Positions 1 through 12,000 are shown, numbered from the stretch's first letter. The stretch: DNA of 64,000 nt from Edolisoma coerulescens (GCA_013397115.1 VWZW01002322.1:394462-458461); one strand, 5' to 3'. Made by a program: numbers and translations. The notes: generated from the sequence alone by a model not told the origin.

Positions 1-474
1 ATCTCTCAAGCCTCGCGCCCGGCGAAAGGGAATCCACTGAACACACCCACGGCTTATCTTGGGCTCTGCCTTATCTGCAGCACTGGAACCTTCTCCCATC
101 ACAGCAGATCCCTGGGTGGCTGCTGCTGAACATTAAACAAGGTGTCTGCAGACAGGGGCAGGTGGCTTTGGCTTTGTGACAGGAAAACCCCGACAGGTGG
201 GGACAAGAAGGGCGAGTCCACGGCGTGACACCGAGCTGCTGGAACCAGCCCGATCCCAGTCAATCCCAGTGTGCTCCAGTCAAAGCACAGTCCCCATCCC
301 ACAGCATCTCCACTGGAAGAGGCTGGAAGAGGCAGGGGAGGCTGTTACTGCAGATACCAAACATCCCCAGCAGCGCTGAACAGGATTCAGCTCCGACACG
401 ATCTTATCTTCTGAGGACAAGAGATACAAATCTGCTCACATATAAATTTAGTGCGCTGTCTAGACATCTATTCC

Positions 475-503
475 TTTTTTTTTTTTNNTTTTTTTTTTTT
501 TTT
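475..503. repeat. Poly-T tract with two unresolved bases
   Basis: A homopolymer of about 29 T contains two N at 487-488. The ambiguity probably reflects sequencing or assembly uncertainty in the homopolymer length. It has no LINE-like sequence next to it that would make it a recognisable retrotransposon tail. Confidence 0.9.
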
Positions 504-2527
504 AAATACAGAAAATGTGTCAGGGAGCTCTGTGGGAAGCACTGGGGTGGCCTATTCCACGCTCAATGGTGCGGATTTGGAAAGCTGGGCTACCAAATTC
601 AACAACAACAAAAAATCTGCCTCATTGCTGAATGTCCTGCTGGCTCAAACACTGGAAAATCCAATTAATACTCCCCCCCCCACCCCGTGTAAATTCCTAT
701 GGTTTGCACGAGCAGTCTGGAGCCCTGTTCTGATGTAATGTCTCCTTGTCTGGTCCTCTAACCTGAAACAAACTTCCAGGGAATTCAGAAAAGGTTCATT
801 TGCAAGAGAGTGATACAGAAATTGAGGTGTTAAGAGGACACTGGAGAGCCTGTGATGAATTACAGGAAAGGTGGCATTTTTGAAGAAATGCTTGTGAAGG
901 AGGGGAGGAGGAAAGACAGACAAAAGTCACTTTTTCATTAAAAGAAGCTGTGTTGTGGCACCGAGGTAACTCTCAATTCAAGTATCTCATGGACATACAT
1001 CATTTCTCATTGCAGCACAGTTCAGAAAAATCCCTGGCAGACAACAGAGATTGACTTTCACTCACAAAATCAAGTTGTGCCTGTCTCCACAAGAAAACCC
1101 TCTCATGCTTGAAATCAAACATTTTATGGGGGATTAAAAAAAAAAAAGCTAAAATCCATTTTTTTTCCAGGCAAGGGCTAATGACATATTTATTCTGGAC
1201 TTCTAGGTGTTCCTCCACGAAAACAGAGCGGTATTTGCCAACAGCATTAGGCAAAATCCTTTAGTTCTGATCCTTCTTCCCAAAGCAGCAAACACAGGCA
1301 ACTCCAGCAGGACCTTGCAGTATTTTCCAGGCTGTTCCACCTCCTGTCTCCCACCGTGCCCTCAGGAAAAGAGCTCCTGCATTGCTGCTCCTTTCAGCTC
1401 AAACCCTTTTCTTGCAGTGAGGAGCTCACACCAAAGTTCAGCCACATCCCATAAAAGAACGGATGCCCTGAAAGGAAAGCCAAGAGCAAGGCTTAGCTCT
1501 CCCGGTTATCCCAACATCTCATCATGGCAGCAGCACTGGAGCCAAAAGATGGGGAGTGGGGCTGAAACTCCGATGTTTCCCTCCCAGGAACCACCAGCTG
1601 GCTCCAGGCAGAAAATAAACCACGACAGAAGCTCTGCTCCGAGGATGGAAAGTGCTGATGGCAAATCCTCCACAACCTAGAAGTGATCACAGAGCCCCAA
1701 AGGCTGAGGAGAGCCAGGCAGGGATACTCTCCCAGCCCTTCTGCTTGGCTTTGCTCTTGGTGGTAGAAGAAATCAAATGTGCCACAAAGAAAGGCAACGC
1801 ATGACTTCGATGGAGAGGCATTTCCAGAGCAAAGTGGGGAGCCCTGAGCTAAACCAGTATAGGTGGATCAGGCTGTAAAAGCAGGGGCTGCTCCCCAAAA
1901 AAACTCCTGCTGGGTCTGCAAGGAAGGGAACGTCCACCCTCACTCACCTCTGCCTCTCTCACTCTGGGCCCGCAGGAATTTTGCTGCAAAGTTGGCCCCA
2001 TCTTTATTCCAGGAGGCTTTTAGTCCTCCTGCATATAAATAGCACCAAGTCTACACAGAAGCCAGCGATTAAGCACGGGAAAAAAAAAAAATCTCCTCTT
2101 CCCTGTATTATTAGGGAATCTGGGTCAATGAGTCTGCAACTAGAGTAACAAATTCTTAGAGCTGGTTAATGAGAGACAGAGCGAGCGGGACGGAGGAAAG
2201 GCAGGGTTCATGCCATAATCCCTGCTTAAGTCCTTCAGTGCGAGCGATGAAAGCAGCTGTGTGATGGATGAGGAGCCCTGGAAATGGCACAGCTCCTTGG
2301 GAGCTGTTCCACGGGCTCGACACCCAACTCCTGGCTCTTGTCGCTCCCAAAGCCGCGCTCCCAAGCCAGAGAGCGCCGAGAGATGTCAGGGATTTGAAAG
2401 TCATCGTGCAAAACTCGCTGGAACTTTTGGCTACTGGCTAGTGATGAAAACGTCTTGTCGGGAATGATCAGTCAGCCACTCTCACTCTAGCTCTTAGTGG
2501 GGATTTTTGGGCTGTGCTCTCACTAAT

Positions 2528-2552
2528 CAGCTGCATGTGCAACATGCACGTG
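2528..2552. promoter_or_regulatory. Possible E-box cluster inside a palindrome
   Basis: Three CANNTG motifs fall within 25 bp: CAGCTG (2528-2533), CATGTG (2534-2539) and CACGTG (2547-2552). A perfect 7-bp inverted repeat with a 3-base spacer, TGCATGT-GCA-ACATGCA, spans 2532-2548. bHLH factors bind such sites, but regulatory function is inference and short palindromes of this size are expected a few times per window. Confidence 0.2.
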
Positions 2553-3514
2553 TTCGTACACCGGCAGAGCAAACCCCTGTCCCTGCTGTGATGTATTACA
2601 GCTCTGCAAAACTGTTACCTTCTTTAGAAAGTGGGGAGAGCAGAGGGCTGCTCAGCTCACTTTGTCTTCTCAGAGTCCATCGCAGAGTTTTGGGAGGTGA
2701 CCAAAAGCAGCGAGAAGCAAGCAGCTGACGGCTCCTAAAGCAGCTCCGCAAATGGTTTCTGAGGAATGCTGGGTTGGAAATGATCATCACTAGGTTGGAA
2801 GGCTGAATGTTTTCCCAATCTAAATGCTCAGTGATTGTCAGTCGGGGATTAAAATATTTATTTCTGTGATTTGTTGTTTTCGTTGTTTTCTAGAAACAGG
2901 CAATGTGCACCAGAAAGCAGAGAGAGCGTTAAAATATGCAACACTTGAGGCTGGAAGGACTGGTCTGGGAGGAATGAACACAGCTGGAGACCCCAAGATG
3001 GGAAGAGAGGAGCAGAGATGTGAACAAAACCCTCATGTTCTCTGGGGTGGCTGGGTTCTGCTTAGATTTACTAAATTCAGACAGAAATAAGGTCCAAGCT
3101 GAGGCCTAAGAGCAACCCAAGAGACCCCAAAAACTTCCTGTATCTGTGAGTGCTGCTGGTCCCTCAAGGCCACCCCACAGCTCTCTCTGTGTGAGACCCA
3201 TCCCCAGCTCCTGACTTATCCCCCTGCACAGCAAAGATCACAGTATTCCTCACAGATTAAAAAACCTGGGTTGCTCTCCTTGCCCCCAAATCCTCTCCAT
3301 TCATTTTTCCCGTCCAAGACAACCCCTCTCCCACAGACAGGATAAACAGCTCAGGTTTTCAGAGCAACACACTGGCCCAAAAGCATCGTTCTGAACTGGT
3401 GTTTTCCAGTCAGGACTGGGATTTGTTGAAGAGCTACAAGAACTTGTGCCTGCCATAATCACTGACATTGAAATGCTCCATGCCCTCAGCCTCCTCGTGC
3501 TGCCAGAGCAGCAT

Positions 3515-3690
3515 GCAAGGACCATTAATGCAAATAAACTCCCCGTTTCCATTGAGCCTTTTCTCCTGGCCAGCTGCACCAAGTCATCTGCACCGGGGAT
3601 TTATAAATAGTGCCCATGTCATCCCAATTTTAATGGCTTTTAATGAAATCGAAGGACGGCATGCATTCCCTTTTAACACCCTTGGAGCTG
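3515..3690. promoter_or_regulatory. Candidate conserved non-coding block with POU/homeobox motifs
   Basis: The block contains a perfect octamer ATGCAAAT at 3528-3535 embedded in ATTAATGCAAATAA, a TATAAATAG motif at 3602-3610, and two TTTTAATG motifs at about 3628-3645. This density of homeodomain/POU-type sites in unique DNA resembles developmental enhancers. Conservation could not be tested, so this is a hypothesis. Confidence 0.25.
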
Positions 3691-4265
3691 CAGTTCCATT
3701 CCATGCCATGGTTTCAATCCAGCGCTCATGGAAAGAGCGCTGGGACTTGGCACATCCTTCCCACAGCCCATCCATGTGCTGCTTCCAGCACGGACAGGAA
3801 CACAAAGAGGGAAATCATTTCGTTGTCTCCCTGATGCAGGAAACCCACCCATCCCCTGCAGACAGGCCCTGCACCACGAGAGCAGCTTGTGACACAGGCA
3901 AAAAAAAAAACCCAAAGCTTTGAAGAGCGATAGCGGCAATTCAGCTTCACTTTCCATGCATTGTTCTCCGAAAAGCCCCGTAAAACCGGTGTTTACCTCA
4001 TCTTCATCCCTCTGGATTTGGGTTGTACAATCTACACGCCTCTCCCACCTCCCAAAAGCATGTTTGGAGCAAGGCCAGGACATGAGCTGTGCTGTCAGAG
4101 TCCCCACGGGTCCGTGGTGACTCAGGTGGGGCGTGTGAGGCTCGAGCCAGGAGCGTTACGAACCGGGCGTGATTTCCACACTCACTAAAAACACCAGAAA
4201 ACTTCCCCCTGAGCACAGGGATCTTCCAGCTCCAGGGCTGGAGGGGAAGAAAAGCTGAAGGTGAT

Positions 4266-4366
4266 GAGGACCTGGTCTAGTGAAGGTGTCCCAGCCCATG
4301 GCAGGGGGGTGGAATGAGATGATCTTTAAGTCTCTTCCAACCCAAACCATTCTGGGATTCTCTGAA
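4266..4366 (+). mobile_element. CR1 LINE fragment, 3' tail
   Basis: This carries the diagnostic end of avian CR1: 'cctggtctag', then 'cccatggcaggggg', 'gatgatctttaag', 'cttccaacccaaaccattct' and a final ATTCT-type tail repeat. Only about 100 bases of 3' untranslated tail are present, a typical 5'-truncated insertion. It encodes nothing and is mildly diverged (gaatgagatgatc for gaactagatgatc). Confidence 0.93.
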
Positions 4367-6856
4367 GGGTGAGATCAGAGCGTGGAGCGATGCTGCAGGT
4401 GCAGAAAGGAGAGCCTGGCCATTCATTCCACCTTCAACTTTTCCCAAAACCTCCTCAAGATAAAAGGAATAAACCTGCTGTTTTTCTTTGCTTCCTCATT
4501 TTTACAGAAGCCTCTTTTGTCTTTATCTCTCTTCATAGTGGTTCTAAGGCTCTCTCTTTTTTTTTCCTCCTAATTACAACTTCTCTGCGCTCCAAAGAAT
4601 TCCATTTAAAAGAAAAAAAACCAGCAGAGCTATTCCAGTCCAAACAGGGATGGATAACCAGAGAGCCATCAGATTTAACAGTGGCACCCACATAGGGCTT
4701 TTGATCTGTCCTAACAGAGCCAAAAACCCCAGGAAAAGGGGGGAAAAGGCCTCTAAGGAAGGTGTTCTTCCCAGTAAGCCCTTCCAGCATTTTTTAACAG
4801 CTCCTTTTCTATTTACACACAATTTAAACAGTGACCTGGCAGCAGGAGGGGAAAATGCTTGGGGAGGAACGCATGGCTGAGGAAGCTAAATAAAGCAGTG
4901 GCCAGGTCTTCAATCATCCTATATTTCATATATACAAAGGCTGCGATTCCACTAAGCTTTTCCAAAACAATATGTAAAGAATGCAAAACAGGGCAGAGCA
5001 ACAGTAATAACTGGTTATAATTAAATCAGGGGGACAGCACAGCTCTGCTCCTCTGCCAGGCTCGTTTCCCTGGAGGAATGGCTGAGGGACATTGGGACTG
5101 GTGGGACTGGTGGGACTGGGAGCTCTCTCTGGCTGTGCTGGTGGGCTGGTGCCTCAAGCCAGCACTGTACCCAGCAGGGAGATTTTAAGTAAATATAATG
5201 CTGGCCAAACTCTCTTTCTGAGTGATCTGAAGAGCTGATGACCTCACTCAACTCGTGTACAGCCCAACCTGTACAATAACATCACATATTTTGTTGGCTG
5301 TTGTAGTTAATATTCACACAAACAAGCTGTGGCTTTTTTCTAAGTACTTCAGAAACAAATCCAAAAAACTTTTAAAGTGAAAAGAAAAAAAAAAAGTTAA
5401 AAAAAAAAAAAAAAGAGTAGAGTTCTGGTCCAGAAACACCGGAAAACATCCCACTAAAAAAAGATGCATCCTTCTTTTCCTTAGCTGAGATTTTTAAAAA
5501 TGCAGACTTCTCTGCCTAGCTGTGAAGGCAATCTGAGAGGCAGGTGATTGTGCAACACTTGGCTGCTGCATGGCTCAGCTCTGAGATCCTTTTCCGTGAT
5601 ATTTGCAGGAATTAATAAGAGGAAACAAGACCCACTTCAAGACATTAAAGTGTCCAAACAACAAAAAAAACACAGTCATGCCATTACTGGACACACCATG
5701 ACCTCAGCCCTCTTCCTTCATCTCGAGTGCCTTCAATTATTTCAACACCAGAAGGGTTTGAGCAAGAGAGGTTTATTTTTAAGCTTCTGTGTCAATCTTA
5801 ATTCCGGTGGGGTTTGAGCCCAGCACACCCAAATCAACATCAACATTTTTCTCCTTTTTCTCTCTTTGTGGTATCACAGCCAAAATATGATAGAGGCAGG
5901 TGAACCAAAAACAATCTGCAGATGAGACACAATTCCTTGCGTTGTTGAAGAGCCAGAAAATGGCCAAAGCCTTTTTTTTTTTTGCTCCCTGCCCCAGAGG
6001 AAAGAATCACTGGGGTGAAGGTGTGAATTACAGAGCGAACAGCGCTGCAATGTCCAGGTGCAGGCAGCATCAAGCCCTAATTTCCACTCTGTTTTCTCAC
6101 CTTCTTGAGGTGGAGCTTGGACTGCTGTTCAGCAGAACACATTTGGTCAATCCCCTCCAACCATTTCACTGCAGAACTGCAAGTTGTTGTTATTATTATA
6201 GCTGTGATTTGCAGTGGTTTTTGTATTTTTCATTGATCATTTCCACCTCTAAACCCCAGTGCACAGCCCAACAGCACTCCTTGGTAACTGTGGAATTGGG
6301 AATATTAGCAATCCCACATGAAACAACACGAACAGCTGCCTGAACCCTCCCATTTCCACCCTCTTGTTTCAATTAATGGAATCAAACCAATCCCGAGCCA
6401 TTCACGGGCCTTGTTTGGACTTACTTGGAAAAACACACCTATAAATCACATGTGAAAAGCTGCGAACAGAGAAGGAATTTGTTCCTCTTTGGGCAGTTCT
6501 GTTTGTTCTTTTTTTTGGTAGAACAAAATTTTACTACCACACACAAAGTACACAATTATGTGCTGACAGCTCGGAGCCTCTGTGGTTCTGGCCACAATAA
6601 AACACAACTCCACACTGTCCCTCGAGTTCTTCGAAATACAGGGTACCCAGAGGCTCCCATTTGCATCATCTGCCTGGGATTCTGAGCTGGAAAAGGGATT
6701 CCGAATGGAAAGGAAGCCTGAAGTCATCAAAACAGAGCCACACCAGGGATTTCCCTGGTCCCAAATCCATCAGACACTGAGTGTTATGGGTTTCACTGCT
6801 CATGGAGCATTTTGAGATGCCAAATCACAACAGTCAGAGCTGCAGGAAAACCAGCA
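4367..6856. other. Non-coding interval
   Basis: Unique sequence with no supported gene. Simple tracts are an A-rich run at 5380-5414, a 10-bp tandem repeat at 5094-5120 and a short T run near 5971-5981. An octamer in reverse orientation (ATTTGCAT) lies near 6659-6666. I saw nothing else that stands out. Confidence 0.55.
5094..5120. repeat. 10-bp tandem repeat (GGGACTGGTG)
   Basis: The decamer GGGACTGGTG is repeated about 2.7 times without interruption. It is a small minisatellite with no flanking mobile element. Confidence 0.85.
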
Positions 6857-6915
6857 CAGAATCCCAGAATCATGTGGGTTGGAAAAGCCCTCCCAGCCCA
6901 TCGAGTCCNCAGCCC
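6857..6915 (-). mobile_element. CR1 LINE tail remnant
   Basis: Read on the minus strand, this has the CR1 tail pattern 'gactcgatgggctgg..agggcttttccaaccca' followed by 'gattctgggat'. It closely resembles the tails at 45.8-46.0 and 53.1 kb in this window. One base (6909) is N. Homology beyond 6915 is uncertain. Confidence 0.75.
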
Positions 6916-7213
6916 CTTCCCAGCTCCCTCAGCTGCTCCTCATGGGATTTACAATGAGGCCTATGAGGAGATGGGGGCAAGGATTTGTTCCCAACCTGAA
7001 GGACACACATCTGCTGGCCATTCAGGTTCAAACAGCATTTTCCTCTCCAGAATTTGAGGATTCTTAACAGTGCTGCCAGTACCACCGTGAGCCCTGGGGA
7101 AAAAGATTATACAAAAAATACCAGGGAAAGCTTGGGAAGAGCCTTGCTTGGGTAGAGCAGAGATCTGAGATGTTGAGTCTGTGGGGACGAGTGACAGCGG
7201 CAACCACTCCAAA

Positions 7214-7359
7214 GGGATGCAGGAACAGGCATAGAAAGGGGAAATGCAGGAATTTCAGCACAGAAACACCCTCAGCACTGCCCTAAGGGATGCAGGAACG
7301 GGCACAGAAAGGGGAAATGCAGGAATTTCAGCACAGAAACACCCTCAGCACTGCCCTAC
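7214..7359. repeat. 73-bp tandem duplication, two copies
   Basis: Copy 1 (7214-7286) and copy 2 (7287-7359) both start 'gggatgcaggaac' and end 'cactgcccta'. They differ at only about three positions, so the duplication looks recent or homogenised. No coding potential and no mobile-element ends are visible. Confidence 0.95.
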
Positions 7360-8129
7360 CCAACCTTCCTGCCCATCGCCTTTAGCCCTCTGCAAACGAG
7401 GAGAGCAGGACTGCTCGATGTGTGCGAGGTAAGGAGGCAGGGAGCGAATCAGGCACGGGGGAAAACACGGTGAAAACCCAGAGGCGCTCAGGGAAAGCTT
7501 CTCCCTCCTTCTGGGACTGCGTAACGAGGTCACACCATCAATCTCATCTCAAAGGAAAATCTGAGCAAGTGGTTAAGGGCCGCTTGACGTGGTTTGGAGA
7601 GGATTCCACCAGCGTGCCCACAGACTCCGGTATTTCCAGGAGTGCAGTTAATTTGCACAGGGCTGTAAACATTGGCTAAATAGGAATGCATACAAAAAGA
7701 TGCTTTGCAAAGAGTTTGGTTTAAGCTGAGAAGTGGTGTTGACCTCTCGGGGAGGAATGTCCCTCCGCTCAGAGACGGTCAGCTGAGTGCTCAACGAGGG
7801 TGGGAGAAACAAGGAGCTCGCCCAGGGAGCTGGGAAGGAAATTCTTGGTTTTTGTTTTGCTTCTCCAAGTAGCTTTTAATATTTCTAAGAGCGAGAGGCA
7901 TTCTGAAAGAAACACAATCCCCCGAAACATAACTTGGAAAAGGGGCTCGTTTTGAATCAAAATAAATTTTGAAGGAGAAAAATGTGAACACTCCTACTAA
8001 GTGATAAACTCCAGCTGTTCCACACAGGGCTGGCATGGCAGGGAGAAAGAATTCACAAATAATTTTGTAAATTAACCATCAGAGTGTCCTCATGAGCTGA
8101 TGGGAGACCCCCCACCCCGGGCTCCCCAC

Positions 8130-8640
8130 AAAAGGGAAATAATCTGCACTGCTATTAATAATCTGCCCTGGAAACCATCAGATTGAGGGAGGAAAGGACT
8201 GTTTTAATTCATTAATTATGAATATTAAACAAATCAAGCTTTGAAGCTTAGTTCATAACGAGTCAAACTTCCACTATTGTTCTGCTCGGGAAAATCCGAC
8301 TGCAGACAGCATCTGTCAATCTGATCATTATGTAGTTAAATGAGGGAGAAAAAAAATGCGTTCTCTCGCACCTGCAAAAACTATCTGAGCCTTGTAATTA
8401 TTTGCCTTGATAAATTCAATTTGAGTTTTCCCTTCTAGATTTGACTGGTCAAGTTAAACTATAAAGATTATTCATGGAAAAGCAACCACAGTTGGTTACT
8501 AGGATACAAAAAATCACTTAGTATGTTCCTCCAATGAATAATCCCAAGCAGAACACACACAAATTCAATAAATTATGAATTTCTCGGTCTCTCTTACATA
8601 AACATTGGGGTTGCAGAGGCATTCCTTGGAAGCCTTTAAT
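8130..8640. promoter_or_regulatory. Candidate conserved AT-rich regulatory block
   Basis: About 500 bases of complex, non-repetitive AT-rich sequence contrast with the flanks. There are many homeodomain-core motifs (ATTAATTATG near 8210-8220, repeated TTAATTCATTA-like words, AATTATGAATTT near 8572-8582). No CR1, microsatellite or coding frame is present. Such blocks in birds are often conserved developmental enhancers, but conservation is not testable here. Confidence 0.3.
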
Positions 8641-8838
8641 ATAAATTCATCTCTTAATGACTGTGCACTAGCAAAACAAACAGAGGGGATGGCTGAGCCC
8701 TGCAGGTGAGCTGCATCCTTTGTCTAGACATGGAAGTTCTGGCAGCAGGCAGGGTGCCCAGGGCCAGCAGATCCATGATTGCCATATCTCGGAGCAGAGC
8801 CTGGAATCTGGCACGCTCGCAGGCCTTGGCACAGGGGG

Positions 8839-8846
8839 TGACGTCA
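8839..8846. promoter_or_regulatory. Consensus cAMP response element
   Basis: A full palindromic TGACGTCA is present in the context 'gggggtgacgtcagcagcag'. This is the exact CREB/ATF consensus. It lies in a GC-richer segment at 8690-8885. No transcription start can be identified nearby, so function is inferred from the motif alone. Confidence 0.35.
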
Positions 8847-8990
8847 GCAGCAGACGAAGCTAATTTGGAAGAAGGCAATTCTTATTCCAGAAAAAAACCC
8901 CCAAAAAAATCCCCATTTCCTGCACAATTCCACGGATCTGAAAGGTCTTGCATAAAGCACTTGTCAGATGTCTGAAGGCACGAGGCAGAA

Positions 8991-9054
8991 AGAATTACAG
9001 AGTTGTTTAGGCTGGAGAGGATCTCGGAGATTATCGGCTCCAACCTCTGACGAG
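8991..9054 (-). mobile_element. CR1 LINE tail remnant
   Basis: Reading 'agaattacagagttgtttaggctggagagg', then 'tctcggagattatcggctccaacct', this matches the minus-strand form of a CR1 tail (normally 'gaatt..ttaggttggaaaagac.tc.gagatcatc.agtccaacc'). It is old and clearly diverged, and its inner limit is uncertain. Confidence 0.7.
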
Positions 9055-12000
9055 GAAGGCAGGGAGAAGTTTTCCCGCATCCATCCGAGGCCCCCAGCCC
9101 AGCACAAGGATCCTGGAATCAGACCGAGCCTGCCCCGAGCCACCCTGACATCCTCTGCAGCAACACCCGGGCTCAGGGGGTTGATTTTGGGCACTGAAGA
9201 GCATCTGGGCCCTGGGGTTGTGCGTGGGGCTGTGTGTGTGCCTCTTCCCATCCCTCCCGATATCCCTGGAAAACAGCAATTCCCAGGCACAAACTCCTGC
9301 TCCAGGCTGGGGTATTTAAAGCCACGCTACAGGGGCTGAGATCACTTCGTATAAACTTCACCCCAGATGGATTTCCTTGAAATTGTGCCTTGTGATGCTC
9401 CTGTCCTTCTCACCCTCGGCGCCTTGAGCTGCTCTGCTGCTGCCAGATCTCCCGGCAATCCCTGTTTGAGGCTCACACATCAGGTGCCAGGGTGAAAATC
9501 TGCCTTGCACCCTGCAGGGGACACCTCCCTGCCTGGAATTCTGAGGTACCTGCGAGGGGAAGATGCTCTTTATCTCTCCAAGCAACAGCTGGCTAGTAAA
9601 TGATTTCAGTTTTCATTCTTGGAAGCCCTTTCACTTCGCAGGACAAAATAATCCAGAGTTTTTGCTGGTGTCCTGAGGGAAGGACCACCACAGAACAGCC
9701 CCTAAAGAGGTCACAGGGGGATGCAGATTTTTGCCAGGAGCCTACAGGGATTATCAAGCCCACCTTTAGCCCTGGTAGTCCAGTTCTACTCATTCCATAC
9801 CTAGCTGATGAATAACCAATAAAAATAACAAAAACTTGTTCTTTAAGCTTGCCAGTGACAGAAATATTCTTATTTATTGTATTCCACCAATGCTTTGCAT
9901 CGCTGTTAACCTGCCTGGCTGCATTCTGGGGAGCACATGGTCAAAATTCCTGGTCCTGTCTTCTCCCCAAAATTCACTGCAGCCTCTTAGCCTTTCCTCT
10001 AACAGAATTTCAGCCACTCCCAGGACACTACACCAGGCAGATCTCAAGCAGTGCTTTGTGTTCCCAGAAAAAAAAAGCTCCATCCAACCGTGTCAAGTTG
10101 AAGACCCCAAGAAACAGCAATTTTCCCTCATTAGGAATTATGCTTTCAACCTGAGGAGATAACTTTTGAACTGCACTCCATAAATTCCAGAACACATCAA
10201 GCTGAGCAGCCGGTGTCCCGATGAGACCAAAGCAGATAACAGGCTCAGGAAAGCTGCTGCCACAGTGCCAGTTATCTCCGAGCAGAGCAAGATAAACTTG
10301 AATGAAATGATTTCATTTGCGCTGCCAAATGGGATATTCTATCTTTTATCTTTGGCTTCTCCAGGCAGGGCCTGGAGGATTTAATGTTTGAGTTATGGAG
10401 GAGGGCAAAAATCAAAAATCTTTATTCCCTGACATTTGGAAACCTGATGGAAAACTTTTGCCCAAGGAAATTCTCTCTTGACTGACTGTTTTCCCTCTGT
10501 TGCCACACAGGCAATAAAAATCAGAGCTTTGCTTTTATGTGTCTATTTATTTCTCCCACATAACCATTAGACATTATCCTATCAGGAAAATTGCTAAAAT
10601 AGAATTCCTAAAGTACAAAATTATCATTATGATGTAAAAATCCACAGTAAAACCAGCAACCTTCAAAAATGAAACCTGTTACATGCAACTATCCAGCCAA
10701 CAACCCCACAAACACAACTCCATCCATCTTTCTCCCTTCAAAGCATCAGCAGCTCTTCAAAAAAATCCTAAATGTGATTTCCCAGCTGCACTGGGAAAGC
10801 TTTGGAGTGCAGTTGGATGGTTTTGTCTTGAAGGAGTCTTCCTATGCAATTCCAGCAAGAAATCATTTCTTATCTTCTGATTTGGTTTCCTTACAGCACA
10901 AAGGTGCAGAAAGGGAAAAAAAAAAAAGACATGGTTTTGCTGGAAAAGGGGAAGGATTTGGGTCAGATCCTCTCAGTAGGAGATTTCTGAGCTGCTCCAC
11001 TGCCAGAGGTCTGAAAGAACCCAGGGAGAAAAAGCTCCGGGGTGGAAAGCAAGCCCTGCTTACACAAAGAAGAGGAGGAGATCTCCCTGGACACAGAGGG
11101 GAAAACAAATTAACAAGCAAGAAATCACTTTCTCCTCCCTCCCTCCTCCCCAAAGCCCCACTTCAGCTGCTCAGACACCAGGAATTCATGTTCCAGCACT
11201 CGGTAATTGAGACAACAGGGCATCCAGGTCTGAAGGGAAAAGCTGGCACAGGTGAGCTGAAATAAAGCTTTCAGGCAGACGTCTCAGTGCCAGTGATTCA
11301 TCTTTTTTCTCATACACAGGGAAAACAAACACAGCCATCGTCGAGATAGGGAACAACACAGAGTAAACAGCATCTCCTTCCCACCAAAAAAGTCCTCCCC
11401 TCGGCACAGATCTTATCTAAGGGAGCCTTGGGAAGGGCCTGGCCCTGCTGATGCCCCTGGGGAAAAGAGGTGGGATGGGGAGGAATGCGGAGAAGTGGGA
11501 GAACCTCACCGAGGGCACCAAAAAACCACGGGGACCACTGGCCCAGGGTCTGTCCCCTGCAGGACACAGCAGCTCGGTGACACCGAGGGCAAGGGTGGAA
11601 GAAGCTGCCTGAAGGAGAGGACAGAACAAAGTATGGAAATCCTCCTGCAGCAAAACTTCCTCCCGCTGCGGCAGACAGAAGAACTCCCCTTCCCCACAGC
11701 CCTGCAGGCTCCCACCTCCTTCTGCCCTTGCTGGCAGCTGAGCACACCTCTGCCCTCGGGGTAAGCCTGGAGAATGGAGCATTGGGGTGCCAGGGAGCCC
11801 CAGATGTGGCCAAGGAGCTCCTGAGGAGCGGGGAAGGCACAGGTCATGAGTCAGCCCCGTGGTTTGGCTGCTGTGCCCGGCGCAGGACTCCAAACTGCTC
11901 CCAAAAACTGCCGCGGGCAGGGCAAGGGAGACAAACACAGGAGATAAGACCCATGGAAACACAAAGAGAAGAGATGGAGGAGATGGCACACACACCTTCC

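Larger units (their letters stand above)
1..4265. other. Non-coding interval, left end
   Basis: No frame here shows a recognisable domain, and the open frames overlap on both strands. Seen in it: a poly-T tract with ambiguous bases (475-503), a C-rich run near 675-685, an E-box/palindrome group (2528-2552) and a homeobox/POU-rich block near 3.5 kb. TATA-like TATAAATAG occurs at 2034-2042 and 3602-3610, but no gene follows either. An AP-1 consensus TGACTCA lies at 4118-4124. Confidence 0.6.
6916..8990. other. Non-coding interval with several odd blocks
   Basis: No supported gene. It contains a 73-bp tandem duplication (7214-7359), an AT-rich block (8130-8640) and a short GC-rich segment at 8690-8885 that holds a consensus CRE. 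The GC-rich segment is open on both strands; the minus frame has coding-like codon use but no recognisable product (see findings). Confidence 0.55.

Noticed and set aside
8701..8710. Splice donor CTGCAG|GTGAGC on the plus strand
   Set aside because: The only upstream acceptor would give a 34-base exon with no coding support, so it is likely a chance match.
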